A stretch of 64,000 bases of DNA from Phycisphaerae bacterium (GTDB lineage Bacteria; Planctomycetota; Phycisphaerae; Sedimentisphaerales; Anaerobacaceae): the NCBI GenBank assembly GCA_026386805.1, contig JAPLMX010000189.1:1-64000 (forward strand), written 5' to 3'. A model generated the notes under the pieces. It had not been told where the DNA came from. It made no database searches and saw only the letters and a list, made by a program, of their open reading frames with translations. The translations under genes and the position numbers were made by a program. How positions within the stretch are numbered: position 1 is the first letter of the stretch; every line of letters starts with the position of its first letter. This document shows, piece by piece, positions 8,564 to 17,005 of the stretch.

Positions 8564-9193
8564 ATGATGACAACACGCATAGCATTGTTCGGCGGCACCT
8601 TCGACCCAATTCATCTGGGTCACACGACCGTGGCGGAGGCCGCGGCCAGGCAGATCGACGCACGGAAAGTCATCTTCGTTCCCGCGAAGATCTCTCCCTT
8701 GAAAGGGTTCTTTCCCTTCGCGAGCGACAAAGACCGGCTGCGCATGATCGAGCTGGCCATTGCGGGCAACGACCTCTTCGCCGTCAGCGATTGCGAGCTC
8801 AAACGCCCTGCTCCCAGCTACACGCTCGATACGGTGCGGCAGTTCCAGCGCGACGGCGAACCGGAGACTTCCCTTCATTGGCTGATCGGCGCCGATGGGA
8901 TCGGCGACTTGGTGCATTGGCACCAGATTCAAGAGTTGATTGATGAGTGCCACCTGACCACCATGCGCCGCCCCGGCTATCCCGCGCCGGACGTCGATCG
9001 GTTCGAGCCTGTGTGGGGGCCGCAGCGCGTGGCCAAGCTCAAGCACGATATGATCGAGACGCCACTGGTTGATATCAGTAGCACGGAGGTGCGAAAGCGA
9101 CTGGCCGCGGGCAAGGACGTCACTGGAATGCTTCATCCCGACGTCATCGAGTACATCCGCGAGCACGGCCTCTATCGAGGGGTACGACCATAG
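8564..9193 (+). CDS. nadD: Nicotinate-nucleotide adenylyltransferase
   Basis: A 209-residue cytoplasmic enzyme that adenylylates nicotinate mononucleotide in NAD synthesis. The nucleotidyltransferase alpha/beta phosphodiesterase signature GGTFDPIHLGH (residues 10-20) and the C-terminal ISSTEVRKRL motif are present, with SYTLDTVRQFQ and LHWLIGADG between them. The length is usual for NadD. Two adjacent ATG codons open the frame; the ribosome site is weak. No rsfS or obg neighbour is present. Confidence 0.92.
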   Translation: MMTTRIALFGGTFDPIHLGHTTVAEAAARQIDARKVIFVPAKISPLKGFFPFASDKDRLRMIELAIAGNDLFAVSDCELKRPAPSYTLDTVRQFQRDGEPETSLHWLIGADGIGDLVHWHQIQELIDECHLTTMRRPGYPAPDVDRFEPVWGPQRVAKLKHDMIETPLVDISSTEVRKRLAAGKDVTGMLHPDVIEYIREHGLYRGVRP

Positions 9194-9221
9194 ACCGCGA
9201 GGATTTACCCTTGCACAGTCC

Positions 9222-9321
9222 GTCATCCTGAACGCAGCGAAGCGGAGTGAAGGATCTGGGCCACGACTTGGAGGAACCTCTCATCCACAGACCAGATCCT
9301 TCGCCTTCGGCTCAGGATGAC
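9222..9321. repeat. TCATCCTGA-type inverted-repeat element
   Basis: The left arm GTCATCCTGAACGCAGCGAA and a right arm ending CTTCGGCTCAGGATGAC enclose AAGGATCTGG/CCAGATCCTT. The element is about 100 bp and fills the space between nadD and hypB. Related copies occur at 31984, 48764 and 50906. Confidence 0.65.
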
Positions 9322-9363
9322 AGAGCCCCACACCACGCGGCACTGCTTCAAGGCTCGCTATGG

Positions 9364-10023
9364 TTACCTGCGGATTTGACCCGTCAGCCAAGCATACCAA
9401 TCCTGCATGCCTTCGCCGGTCTTGGCCGAGACGGGGAAGATTTCGATGCTCTTGTTGAGTCTCCGCGCATCCACTTTGGCGCGCTGGAGGTCGAAATCGA
9501 CCTGGGCGCCGCCTTGGAGCAGGTCGATCTTGTTGATGAGCAGGACTCTCGACTTGGCGAAGATGCCGGGATACTTCGCCGGCTTATCATCACCCTCGGG
9601 CACGGACAGCACGACAATCTTCCCATGTTCGCCCAATTCAAACGCCGCCGGACAGACGAGATTACCGACATTCTCAATCAAGACCATATCCAGACGATCG
9701 AGAGGCAGTTCTTTCAAAGCACGGCTCACTTGCGCGGCGGACAGGTGACATCCTCCCTCCGTGTTGATCTGGACCGCCGGGGCCTTGGCGGCCCGGATTC
9801 TCTGGGCATCGATATCCGTCTGAATGTCACCCTCAATGACCCCGATCCGCAGCGTCCCGGTCAGGTCCGTGATGGTCCGCACGAGCAGGGTCGTCTTGCC
9901 GGAGCCGGGCGAGGAGATCAGGTTGAAACACGGCGTGCCGTGCTGAGCCAGAAGCTGGCTGTTCTTCAACGCGTACGCCTCGTTCGCGCTCAGTACCTTC
10001 TTGCCGATGTCAACCTTCTCCAT
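9364..10023 (-). CDS. hypB: Hydrogenase nickel incorporation GTPase HypB
   Basis: A 219-residue SIMIBI GTPase that, with HypA, delivers nickel to the [NiFe]-hydrogenase large subunit. It shows P-loop SSPGSGKTTLL, GDIQTDIDAQR, the Zn/Ni-site GGCHLSA, and NKIDLL for guanine recognition. It lacks the N-terminal His-rich nickel-storage stretch. The ATG at 10023 overlaps the end of hypA by 14 bases and has AAGGA upstream. It is the last gene of the hypC-D-E-A-B run. Confidence 0.93.
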   Translation of the reverse strand: MEKVDIGKKVLSANEAYALKNSQLLAQHGTPCFNLISSPGSGKTTLLVRTITDLTGTLRIGVIEGDIQTDIDAQRIRAAKAPAVQINTEGGCHLSAAQVSRALKELPLDRLDMVLIENVGNLVCPAAFELGEHGKIVVLSVPEGDDKPAKYPGIFAKSRVLLINKIDLLQGGAQVDFDLQRAKVDARRLNKSIEIFPVSAKTGEGMQDWYAWLTGQIRR

Positions 10024-10369
10024 CGTCCCATCCTTCAAATTCGATTTCTTCCACAAGCAAAGGCGCGTCGGGCAGCAATTCGAAATCGCCGCCGCCGCAG
10101 TCCGGACATTTCACGTTCGAAAAATCGACGGCGAATACGTGGCCGCAGGTCCCGCACTTCGCCTCCAGCGGCTTGTGCACGATCTGGAGCTTCACCCCCT
10201 CGCACGGCGTGCCCTCGGCAATGGCCTCGAATGCGAAGGACAGCGACTCATCGTTGATCGCATTGAGCTGGCCGCAGCTCATCTTCGCGCGAATCGGCCT
10301 GGCGTGGCGGTTGTGCGCCTCCTGCGAGACTATCTCGACCAGACTTTGGGCCACCGCCGTCTCGTGCAT
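10010..10369 (-). CDS. hypA: Hydrogenase nickel metallochaperone HypA
   Basis: A 119-residue nickel chaperone. The start is placed at the ATG at 10369 because the mature protein must begin Met-His-Glu, which binds nickel; an upstream TTG would mask it. The zinc site is two C-x2-C pairs (CGTCGH and CPDCGGG) near residues 72-92. The ATG overlaps the hypE stop by one base (TGATG), and the 3' end overlaps hypB, so the three are co-translated. Confidence 0.93.
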   Translation of the reverse strand: MHETAVAQSLVEIVSQEAHNRHARPIRAKMSCGQLNAINDESLSFAFEAIAEGTPCEGVKLQIVHKPLEAKCGTCGHVFAVDFSNVKCPDCGGGDFELLPDAPLLVEEIEFEGWDDGEG

Positions 10370-11400
10370 CAGCAAATCCTCGGCAACTCCCGCCCGTAGG
10401 GCATCTGCACGATCCGCCGGCCCCCGATCTTCGTCTTGAGCTCGACCAGTGGGACATCGCGCGTCTCGACGATCTGGCCGATGATCCTGGCTTCAGCACC
10501 CAATGGATGCTCCCGGCACACTCTCAGACACTCATCGGCGGCATCGGGCGATACGACGGCCACGAACTTGCCCTCGTTCGCCGCGTTGAGCACGTCGAAG
10601 CCGAGCATATCGGCGGCCGCCTGGACCGCCGGCTTCACGGGAATCGCCCTCTCTTCGATCTCCACGCTTCGGCGGCTGCCTTCAACGATCTCGTTGAGCG
10701 TCGCGGCCAAGCCGCCCCGCGTCGGGTCCCGCATGAACCGAATCCCCGGCACCGTCTCGAACAAGCGGCACGTCAGCTCCGCCAGTCCCGCACAATCGCT
10801 GGCCAGCGGCGATTCGAAGCTGATCCCTTCGCGCTGTGAGATGATCGTCATGCCGTGGTCGCCGATCGTACCGTTGATGAGAATCTTGTCCCCCACCTCG
10901 ATCCGGCCCAATCCCAGCTCCACGTTCGGCAGCTTGATGCCGATCCCGGCGGTGTTGATGAAGATCCCGTCGGCACAGCCATGATCGACGGTCTTCGTAT
11001 CGCCCGTCACGATGCTCACGCGATTGCACTCGGCCGTGGCGCTGATGCTTTGCAGGATTCGGTCCAACAGCTCGATCTCGAAGCCTTCCTCGATAATCAG
11101 TGCCAGCGACAAAGCGAATGGCCTGGACCCGGACACTGCCAGGTCGTTCACCGTCCCGCAGACAGCGAGCTTGCCGATATCGCCGCCCTTGAAGAACAGC
11201 GGCTTGACCACGTAGCTGTCCGTCGTGAAGCAAATCGCGTTGGAGGATAGCGTCAAATGGGCGGAGTCGCCCAGCTCGCCCAGCACGTCGTTCTTGAGTC
11301 TCGGCAGGATTCGCTCGCGGATAAGCTGGTTCTGGAGCTGGCCTCCGCCACCGTGAGCAAGCAGGATTCTTTCAGGCTCGGTCGCCATCGTGCGCGTCAT
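10369..11400 (-). CDS. hypE: Carbamoyl dehydratase HypE
   Basis: A 343-residue PurM-type ATPase that dehydrates the carbamoyl group on its C-terminal cysteine to a cyano ligand for the hydrogenase iron. The C-terminus is the diagnostic ELPRIC. The N-terminal LLAHGGGG motif and central DPTRGGLAATLNE are typical. The start ATG at 11400 overlaps the hypD stop as ATGA. The open frame extends much further upstream, but that part is hypD read in another frame. Confidence 0.95.
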   Translation of the reverse strand: MTRTMATEPERILLAHGGGGQLQNQLIRERILPRLKNDVLGELGDSAHLTLSSNAICFTTDSYVVKPLFFKGGDIGKLAVCGTVNDLAVSGSRPFALSLALIIEEGFEIELLDRILQSISATAECNRVSIVTGDTKTVDHGCADGIFINTAGIGIKLPNVELGLGRIEVGDKILINGTIGDHGMTIISQREGISFESPLASDCAGLAELTCRLFETVPGIRFMRDPTRGGLAATLNEIVEGSRRSVEIEERAIPVKPAVQAAADMLGFDVLNAANEGKFVAVVSPDAADECLRVCREHPLGAEARIIGQIVETRDVPLVELKTKIGGRRIVQMPYGRELPRIC

Positions 11401-12473
11401 TTCCTCCGACCATATTTGAACCACGCCGCACAGGTCCCCTCCGAGCTGACCATGCACGGGCCGACCGGCTTCTGCGGCGTACACCGGGTCCCGAACAGCG
11501 GGCATTGCATCGGCTCGATCAGTCCGCACAGGACTTCGCCGCACCGGCACCCCTTGATCTCCTTGCCGGGCTTGTCCTGGAGGCCGAACCGCTTGAAGGC
11601 GTCGAATTGACGGTATTGCTCTTTGAGGGCCAGCGTGCTCTTCGCGATCTTTCCGACGCCGCGCCAATAGCCATCCACCGGCTCGAAGCACTCGGCGGTG
11701 ATCCGCTGAGCGGCGGTGTTGCCTTTTTCACTCACGACGGCGTTATAGATCGACTTCAGTTCCGCCGTCCCGGCCGCAAGCTGCCGGCAAATCTCCGCCA
11801 ATCCCTCGATGATCTGCAGCGGCTCAAAACCTGCGACCACACAGGGACGATGATAGTCGTTCACGATTTCCGCGAACGCACCCGAACCGATGATCACGCT
11901 GACGTGCCCCGGGCAGAGAAAGGCGTCGATCCGGTCATTCATCCCGCTCAGCAGCGCCCGCATCGCGGGAATGACCAACTTGTGGCCGCTGAGGATGCAG
12001 AAATTCGGAATCCCTTCGCTCGCCGCCTCCTGGACTGCGACGGCGGTCGCCGGCGTCGTCGTCTCGAAGCCCACGGCAATGAACACGACGGTCCTGCCGG
12101 GGTTGTCGCGGGCCAACTGAAGCGCATCTTCGCTGCTCAGAACCACCTTGACATTGCCGCGCGACGCCCGCGTTTCCAGCGACCCATCGCTGCCCGGCAC
12201 GCGGATCATGTCGCCATAGGTCGCAATCAAGCAGTCCTCGCGGTCCGCCAACTGCATCACGGCGTCGATGTAGCCCTGGTCCGTGACACACACCGGGCAT
12301 CCCGGCCCGGAGAGCAGCTTCAATTTCTCGGGCAGAATCGACCGAATCCCACTGCGGAAGATGGAGACCGTATGCGTCCCGCAGACCTCCATGACCGTGA
12401 TCTGCCGGTCCAACCCCCGGCACGCTTGTTCAATGGTGTGCTGCGCTTGCGCGACCCTGTCCAACATCCGCAC
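11397..12473 (-). CDS. hypD: Hydrogenase Fe-S scaffold HypD
   Basis: A 358-residue [4Fe-4S] protein on which the Fe(CN)2CO unit is built with HypC. The signatures MEVCGTHT, GPGCPVCVT and AVGFETTTPAT are all present, and the C-terminal cysteines (GCRCGEVLCG, CPLFGTRC) complete the cluster region. The length is normal. It is coupled to hypE by ATGA. A word-like repeat separates it from hypC. Confidence 0.95.
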   Translation of the reverse strand: MRMLDRVAQAQHTIEQACRGLDRQITVMEVCGTHTVSIFRSGIRSILPEKLKLLSGPGCPVCVTDQGYIDAVMQLADREDCLIATYGDMIRVPGSDGSLETRASRGNVKVVLSSEDALQLARDNPGRTVVFIAVGFETTTPATAVAVQEAASEGIPNFCILSGHKLVIPAMRALLSGMNDRIDAFLCPGHVSVIIGSGAFAEIVNDYHRPCVVAGFEPLQIIEGLAEICRQLAAGTAELKSIYNAVVSEKGNTAAQRITAECFEPVDGYWRGVGKIAKSTLALKEQYRQFDAFKRFGLQDKPGKEIKGCRCGEVLCGLIEPMQCPLFGTRCTPQKPVGPCMVSSEGTCAAWFKYGRRK

Positions 12474-12482
12474 TACCTCTTT

Positions 12483-12597
12483 GAAGTATGAGGTGTGATG
12501 TTTGACGTTTGAAGTAGGAAGCCGCCCTCAGTTCGGATCAAAGGATCACCCTCCATCAAGAATCAACCATCAAAATTCTCACTTCTCACTTCCTCGA
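12483..12597. repeat. Word-like inverted repeat between hypC and hypD
   Basis: Low-complexity runs of GAAGT/TTTGA words on the left (TGATGTTTGACGTTTGAAGT) are answered by ATCAA/CACTT words on the right (TCTCACTTCTCACTTCC). The right end overlaps the 3' end of hypC. Similar elements occur at 41013, 43800, 55057 and 59556. Confidence 0.5.
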
Positions 12598-12799
12598 TCT
12601 CCGCGAAGAGCTCCCACGTCTTCTTCGCCTCTTCCTCATCCACTTGGGAAATGGCAAAGCCAGCGTGCACCAGTACCACGTCCCCGAGCTTCGCCTCGGG
12701 CAAAAGCGTAGTCTTCGCCTTCCAGCGGTTGCCCATTGCATCGACCACCGCCCGGTCGCCCTCCAACTCAATGATCCGTGCCGGTACTGCCAAACACAT
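12563..12799 (-). CDS. hypC: Hydrogenase maturation chaperone HypC
   Basis: A 78-residue chaperone that carries the iron ligand complex between HypD and the hydrogenase large subunit. The start is the ATG at 12799, giving the essential N-terminal Met-Cys (MCLAVPARI); the longer frame upstream would bury that cysteine. GDVVLVHAGFAISQVDEEEA is the family core. It is the first gene of the hypCDEAB run, and about 90 bases of repeat separate it from hypD. Confidence 0.92.
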   Translation of the reverse strand: MCLAVPARIIELEGDRAVVDAMGNRWKAKTTLLPEAKLGDVVLVHAGFAISQVDEEEAKKTWELFAEIEEVRSENFDG

Positions 12800-12930
12800 A
12801 ACTCGATACTCGTTCCTTATTCCTATTGCATGAACGTCATCATTACGGTTCAACGGCCTGTTTGTGCGTGCCAATGGTCATTGTATGGGTCCAGGCGCCC
12901 AGGGTCAACCCTGTGGGAGCAAGAGGCCAA

Positions 12931-13089
12931 GGCAATTGCATGTGCCCGTGGTTCTGAAGTGTCGAGGGCGTCCCGCCCTCGAATCGCGGGCAGGATGCCC
13001 GCGACACAAGCAGGGCCCAATGGACCGGGTGGCGCTGCCCGGCTGTTTTCGACAGAGGGCAGTGCTTCACAAGGGAACATGCAATTGCC
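12931..13089. mobile_element. 159-bp MITE-like element, copy 1
   Basis: The ends are perfect 12-bp terminal inverted repeats, GGCAATTGCATG (12931-12942) and CATGCAATTGCC (13078-13089). Inside is a double hairpin (GAGGGCGTCCCGCCCTC and GCGGGCAGGATGCCCGC). An inverted copy of the same 159-bp length lies at 27843-28001. There is no coding capacity, so it would be non-autonomous. Confidence 0.6.
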
Positions 13090-13109
13090 CTGGAGAAGAA
13101 GCAGCTTCT

Positions 13110-13213
13110 GTAGGGCGAGCGTCTCCCGCTCGCCGCCCTTGTCGTTCATTTTCGCGCGACGGTTCCGACAACTTCGACTTCTCACAATAAGCGAGCGGGG
13201 ACGCTCACCCTAC
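13110..13213. repeat. Compound palindrome (GTAGGG(C/T)GAGCG arms)
   Basis: The left arm GTAGGGCGAGCGTCTCCCGCTCGC and right arm GCGAGCGGGGACGCTCACCCTAC are inverted copies about 60 bases apart, and each can also fold on itself. It sits directly after the MITE-like copy. Confidence 0.6.
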
Positions 13214-13371
13214 TGGGCGGCCGCGAATCCGTCACCGAATGCTGACCACCCCTCGATGCGGACGCCGCAGGCAAGACTTGACACGCCGCGAGGCATTGCA
13301 TACTCTGATGGTCGATTTACAGACACAATCGTAGTATTTGGAGAGGGGCAGGCTGAGCCGGGAAGTGATGT

Positions 13372-13662
13372 ATGGCGATCAGACAAATACTCGAAGAGAA
13401 GCGGGACGACATACTGAATACCGCGGCCAGACATGGAGCGTACAACGTTCGGGTGTTTGGCTCGGTGGCGCGAGGCGAAGACAGACCCGACAGCGACGTG
13501 GACTTGTTGGTTGATGTCCGAACCACAACGAGCTCGTGGTTCCCGGCCGGACTCATCTTGGATCTTGAGCAGATTCTCGGCCGGCAGGTGGAAATCGTGA
13601 CCGAAAAAGGGCTGAACCCGCACCTGCGCGAACAGGTGCTCCGAGAGGCCGTCCCTTTATGA
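13372..13662 (+). CDS. Orphan MNT-type nucleotidyltransferase
   Basis: A 96-residue minimal nucleotidyltransferase with GSVARGEDRPDSDVDLLVD (residues 24-42), the GS...D-x-D signature of MNT antitoxins. A typical C-terminus (GRQVEIVTEKGLNPHLREQVLREA) follows. The expected HEPN/DUF86 partner should start right at its end: an ATG does (ATGAGGCTATGCGCATAA), but it stops after five codons. The pair therefore looks broken. It is unlike the intact MNT/HEPN pair at 5.5 kb, so not a recent duplicate. Positions 13663-13898 contain nothing else I can support. Confidence 0.75.
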   Translation: MAIRQILEEKRDDILNTAARHGAYNVRVFGSVARGEDRPDSDVDLLVDVRTTTSSWFPAGLILDLEQILGRQVEIVTEKGLNPHLREQVLREAVPL

Positions 13663-13898
13663 GGCTATGCGCATAAGTGTGTGCTCACAATGAAATGGGG
13701 ATCACGTTTAACGCATGACAGGCTACCAGCAGATAAATGCACTGATGCGCCCGATGCACCAAGATGAGCCTGATTCGACCGGGCTCTTCTGATCCTGCTG
13801 GTAGCCACCAATGCGATAAACACATCACGACCATTGGCTCGGTTATGTGAGAAGCCTGAAACCAAAAGGATTGTATCGGGCGCGGAGGAAGAAGATTT

Positions 13899-14642
13899 AT
13901 GAACGGAGTGTTCGACGATCTCGACGATGTGGCAAAAGAGTATCTGTTGCCAATGGTTCAAGACCCCGCCAATAGAGAATGGTCCTGGGGCCACTGCTAC
14001 ACTTTTTTTCAGAATTACCGTGACTGGAACGAAAAGCAACGACGGGCGGACAGAGAGCTTGCGCCTCTTCATCTGGGATTCTATTTGGCAAGTTGGGGTA
14101 TGTTCAGAGGCAGCGGTCTCTTAATACAGAAAGATTACACTATATACGGGGCTATCATAGACCGTTTGCTCGCAGACCGGTACAAAGAACTATGGAATGC
14201 GGATTTCTTCCAGGACTTGTTTACGAGCAAGAATCGCATTTCGCCGGACAATGCGCAAGTTGGGCTGGTCTTTGACTTAGTAGACCAGATTCGGAAGTAC
14301 GTTGATGGACTGCCGGTTACCGGGAATCCCGGCAGACCTGTGCCCAGATGCACCGATACGATAGTAACGAAGATCCTCCTTGGTACTCTGGCTTGCACAC
14401 CAGCCTACGACCAATACTTCCCCGTGGGGCTAACCGTCCACCGCGCCAGAAGGTGCGGTTCCTTTACGAGGGACTGCTTTACAAATCTACTGAACGTCTG
14501 CAGAGAAGAGCACCTTTGGCAGAGACTATGTGAGGATCCTATCGAGTATCCCGGTGTCGATCCCCCCATACCCCTGATGCGTGTTGTCGATCTCTACTTC
14601 TGGTACAAGGGGTTCTGCAAATCTCGCGAAAAGCGATTGTAA
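13899..14642 (+). CDS. Conserved-looking protein of unknown function
   Basis: A 247-residue soluble protein with no signal peptide or membrane helix. It is rich in aromatic residues and Asp. A striking central stretch, LHLGFYLASWGMFRGSG (about 58-74), looks like a conserved helical motif. I do not recognise an enzymatic family. It lies between an orphan antitoxin and hypF, convergent with hypF (15-base gap), and interrupts the hyp gene set. The next-door position of toxin-antitoxin, repeat and restriction genes makes a defence or mobile origin possible, but nothing in the sequence proves it. Confidence 0.65.
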   Translation: MNGVFDDLDDVAKEYLLPMVQDPANREWSWGHCYTFFQNYRDWNEKQRRADRELAPLHLGFYLASWGMFRGSGLLIQKDYTIYGAIIDRLLADRYKELWNADFFQDLFTSKNRISPDNAQVGLVFDLVDQIRKYVDGLPVTGNPGRPVPRCTDTIVTKILLGTLACTPAYDQYFPVGLTVHRARRCGSFTRDCFTNLLNVCREEHLWQRLCEDPIEYPGVDPPIPLMRVVDLYFWYKGFCKSREKRL

Positions 14643-14656
14643 ATACCAAATCGCCA

Positions 14657-17005
14657 TCAACGAGTGACTATTCTTGCGGCAATCGCCGCCTGGCCGAGGG
14701 CGATTCCGCCATCGTTGGACGGGACGCTACGGTTCCCTAATACCGCAAACCCCTCCTGCTTCAAACGCCTAACCAAACGGTCCGTCAGAAACCGATTGCA
14801 GAAGACGCCACCGCTTAAGGCCGCCACCTCCAGCCGCGTGCTCTCTCTGGCCGCTTTGGCCATCACCAGCAATGCCTCAGCCAGCGTGTTGTGGAACTTC
14901 GCGGAGATGACCGCTGCGGTCCTGTCGCTTCTCAGGTCTTCCACCACGCCTTTGAGCGTTCTGCGCAGATCCAATTGCAGCGGTTCAGCGCCGTGTGGCA
15001 GGTCAGACTCGTAGCGATCTTCAATGCCCGGCTCCGCCAGCGATTCCAGGGCCATTGGAAGCTGGGCGTCGAAGTGGTTGTAGTTGCCCAGGCCGAGCAG
15101 CGCCGCGACCGCGTCAAAGACCCTGCCCAAGCTGGAAGTGCTCACCGTGTTGATTCGCTTATCGATCTGTTCGAGGATGAGCTTCATCTTGCTGTGGCCG
15201 GACTCGACTCGTTCCAGCAGCCATGCGAATCGATCAAGTGTGAAATCGTCTCCGTAGGCCTGCCTCAGGAGGCTCAGAAGCGGCCGAATCGGTTCCTTGC
15301 TTGCCTTGTCACCACCGGGCAAGGGATAATACGCGAGGTGCCCGAAGCGCCGGAACTGCGTCAAAGAGGCGATCATGCACTCGCAGCCCCAGATGGCCCC
15401 GTCCGTGCCGTAGCCCGTGCCGTCGCATTCGAGGCCGATCACCGGCCCGGCCAGCCCGTGCTCGGCCAGAACCGACGCGATGTGGGCCCAGTGATGCTGG
15501 ACCTGAATCACTCTCACGCCCGGAAGGGATTTCGCATATTGCGTGGACAAGTAGCCCGGATGCAGATCGCACGCGACGACCTTTGGCTCCACTTCGAATA
15601 GTCCGGCCAGATGCCGGATGGACCCGACATAGTGGTGGTAGACTTCCGCGTCCTCGAGGTCGCCGATGTGCTCGCTGAGGATCAGTTGGTTGTGCTTCGC
15701 GAAGCAGAAGGTGTTCTTCAGATCCGCCCCGGTCGCCAGCACTTCCTGCGGCGCAGGCTCCGGCATGAAGATCGGGGTCGGCACATAGCCTCGCGCCCGA
15801 CGCAGCAGCGCCGGCTCACCGGCGACTGACTGCACGATGGAATCGTCCACCTGCCGGTAGATCTCCCGGTCGTGCATCAGGAAGGCGTCCGCCACGTCGC
15901 CGAGCCTCTCCAAGGCAAGCTCGTTGCGGCAGATCAGCGGCTCATCCGAAAGGTTCGCACTGGTCATCACGAGCACGTCCAGGCCCTCGGCAAACAGCAG
16001 GTGATGAAGCGGTGCATAGCAGAGCATGAATCCGACCGTGCCGACGCCCTGTGCCACTGAAGGCGCAAGACCGGGGTCAGGCCTTCCAGAGGCTGCGTGA
16101 GAAGCCGGCATTCTCGGGGTGGCATACACCCTCTTAGGCAAGAGCACGATGGGACTCTGAGGACTTCTCAGGACCTGTTCGGCCGCCTGGTCCACGAACG
16201 CGTACTCTTTTGCGTCTTCCACGGAGCGAACCATCATCGCAAAGGGCTTGTGATCGCGCCGCTTGCGTTGGCGGAGTCTGAGCACTGCATCATTGTTGAG
16301 AGCGTCGCAAGCCAGATGAAACCCGCCGACGCCCTTGATCGCGACGATCTTTCCCGCCCGCAGCAGCCGGGCCGCCTCTGTGATGACCCCGTCCGTGCCG
16401 GTTTGCAGCGCTTTGCCGGCGGGGTCAGCCAGCCAGATCTTCGGTCCGCACTGGGGACATGCGACCGGCTGGGCGTGGAACCGCCGATCCGCCATGTCGC
16501 GGTACTGGGCGGCACACCGCCCGCACATCTCGAATGACGACATGGTCGTGTTGGGCCGGTCGTAGGGGATCGTCTTGATGATCGAGTAGCGCGGCCCGCA
16601 GTTGGTGCAGTTGATGAAGGGATAGCGATACCGGAAATCCGCCGGACTGAAGAGTTCCGCCAGGCAATCGCCGCAGGTGGCGATATCCGGCGTCACTTGC
16701 GACAGGGCCGTGCCTTGCGAGTCGCTCTTTTCGATGGCGAACCCCGTCTCGCCCTCCACCGGCTCGATGTCCACCCGCCGGCACGACCTGATCCGGGCCA
16801 GCGGCGGCTTATCCGCCCCCCCTTGCAGCCGGCGGAGAAACTCATCAATCGCCTCTGGGGGCCCCTGGAGCTCGACCGTCACCCCTTTGGTATCGTTAAA
16901 GACCCTGCCCGTCAGGGCCAAGTCCCGGGCCAACCGATACACGGCAGGCCGAAAGCCCACTCCCTGCACGCGCCCCGTCACTCGTATCGTTTGCCTTTGA
17001 ATCAA
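14657..17005 (-). CDS. hypF: Carbamoyltransferase HypF
   Basis: A 782-residue protein that converts carbamoyl phosphate to carbamoyl-AMP and transfers the group to the HypE cysteine. In order: acylphosphatase domain (VTGRVQGVGFRPAVYRLA, about 6-90), two zinc-finger motifs (CGDCLAEL...CTNCGPRYS and CGRC...CPQCGP, about 105-195), a YrdC-like domain (about 200-380) and a Kae1-like domain with HHWAHIASVLAEHG and DGTGYGTDG. No ATG is suitable. A TTG at 17005 with GGGGA 5 bases upstream overlaps the stop of the restriction-modification gene as TTGA, so translation is coupled to that gene. It is separated from hypC by about 1.9 kb of foreign-looking DNA. Confidence 0.92.
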   Translation of the reverse strand: MIQRQTIRVTGRVQGVGFRPAVYRLARDLALTGRVFNDTKGVTVELQGPPEAIDEFLRRLQGGADKPPLARIRSCRRVDIEPVEGETGFAIEKSDSQGTALSQVTPDIATCGDCLAELFSPADFRYRYPFINCTNCGPRYSIIKTIPYDRPNTTMSSFEMCGRCAAQYRDMADRRFHAQPVACPQCGPKIWLADPAGKALQTGTDGVITEAARLLRAGKIVAIKGVGGFHLACDALNNDAVLRLRQRKRRDHKPFAMMVRSVEDAKEYAFVDQAAEQVLRSPQSPIVLLPKRVYATPRMPASHAASGRPDPGLAPSVAQGVGTVGFMLCYAPLHHLLFAEGLDVLVMTSANLSDEPLICRNELALERLGDVADAFLMHDREIYRQVDDSIVQSVAGEPALLRRARGYVPTPIFMPEPAPQEVLATGADLKNTFCFAKHNQLILSEHIGDLEDAEVYHHYVGSIRHLAGLFEVEPKVVACDLHPGYLSTQYAKSLPGVRVIQVQHHWAHIASVLAEHGLAGPVIGLECDGTGYGTDGAIWGCECMIASLTQFRRFGHLAYYPLPGGDKASKEPIRPLLSLLRQAYGDDFTLDRFAWLLERVESGHSKMKLILEQIDKRINTVSTSSLGRVFDAVAALLGLGNYNHFDAQLPMALESLAEPGIEDRYESDLPHGAEPLQLDLRRTLKGVVEDLRSDRTAAVISAKFHNTLAEALLVMAKAARESTRLEVAALSGGVFCNRFLTDRLVRRLKQEGFAVLGNRSVPSNDGGIALGQAAIAARIVTR

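Noticed and set aside
12931..13213. Possible CRISPR array from several short palindromic units near 13 kb
   Set aside because: Units differ in sequence and spacing, there are no regular spacers and no cas genes; they are a MITE-like element plus a compound palindrome.
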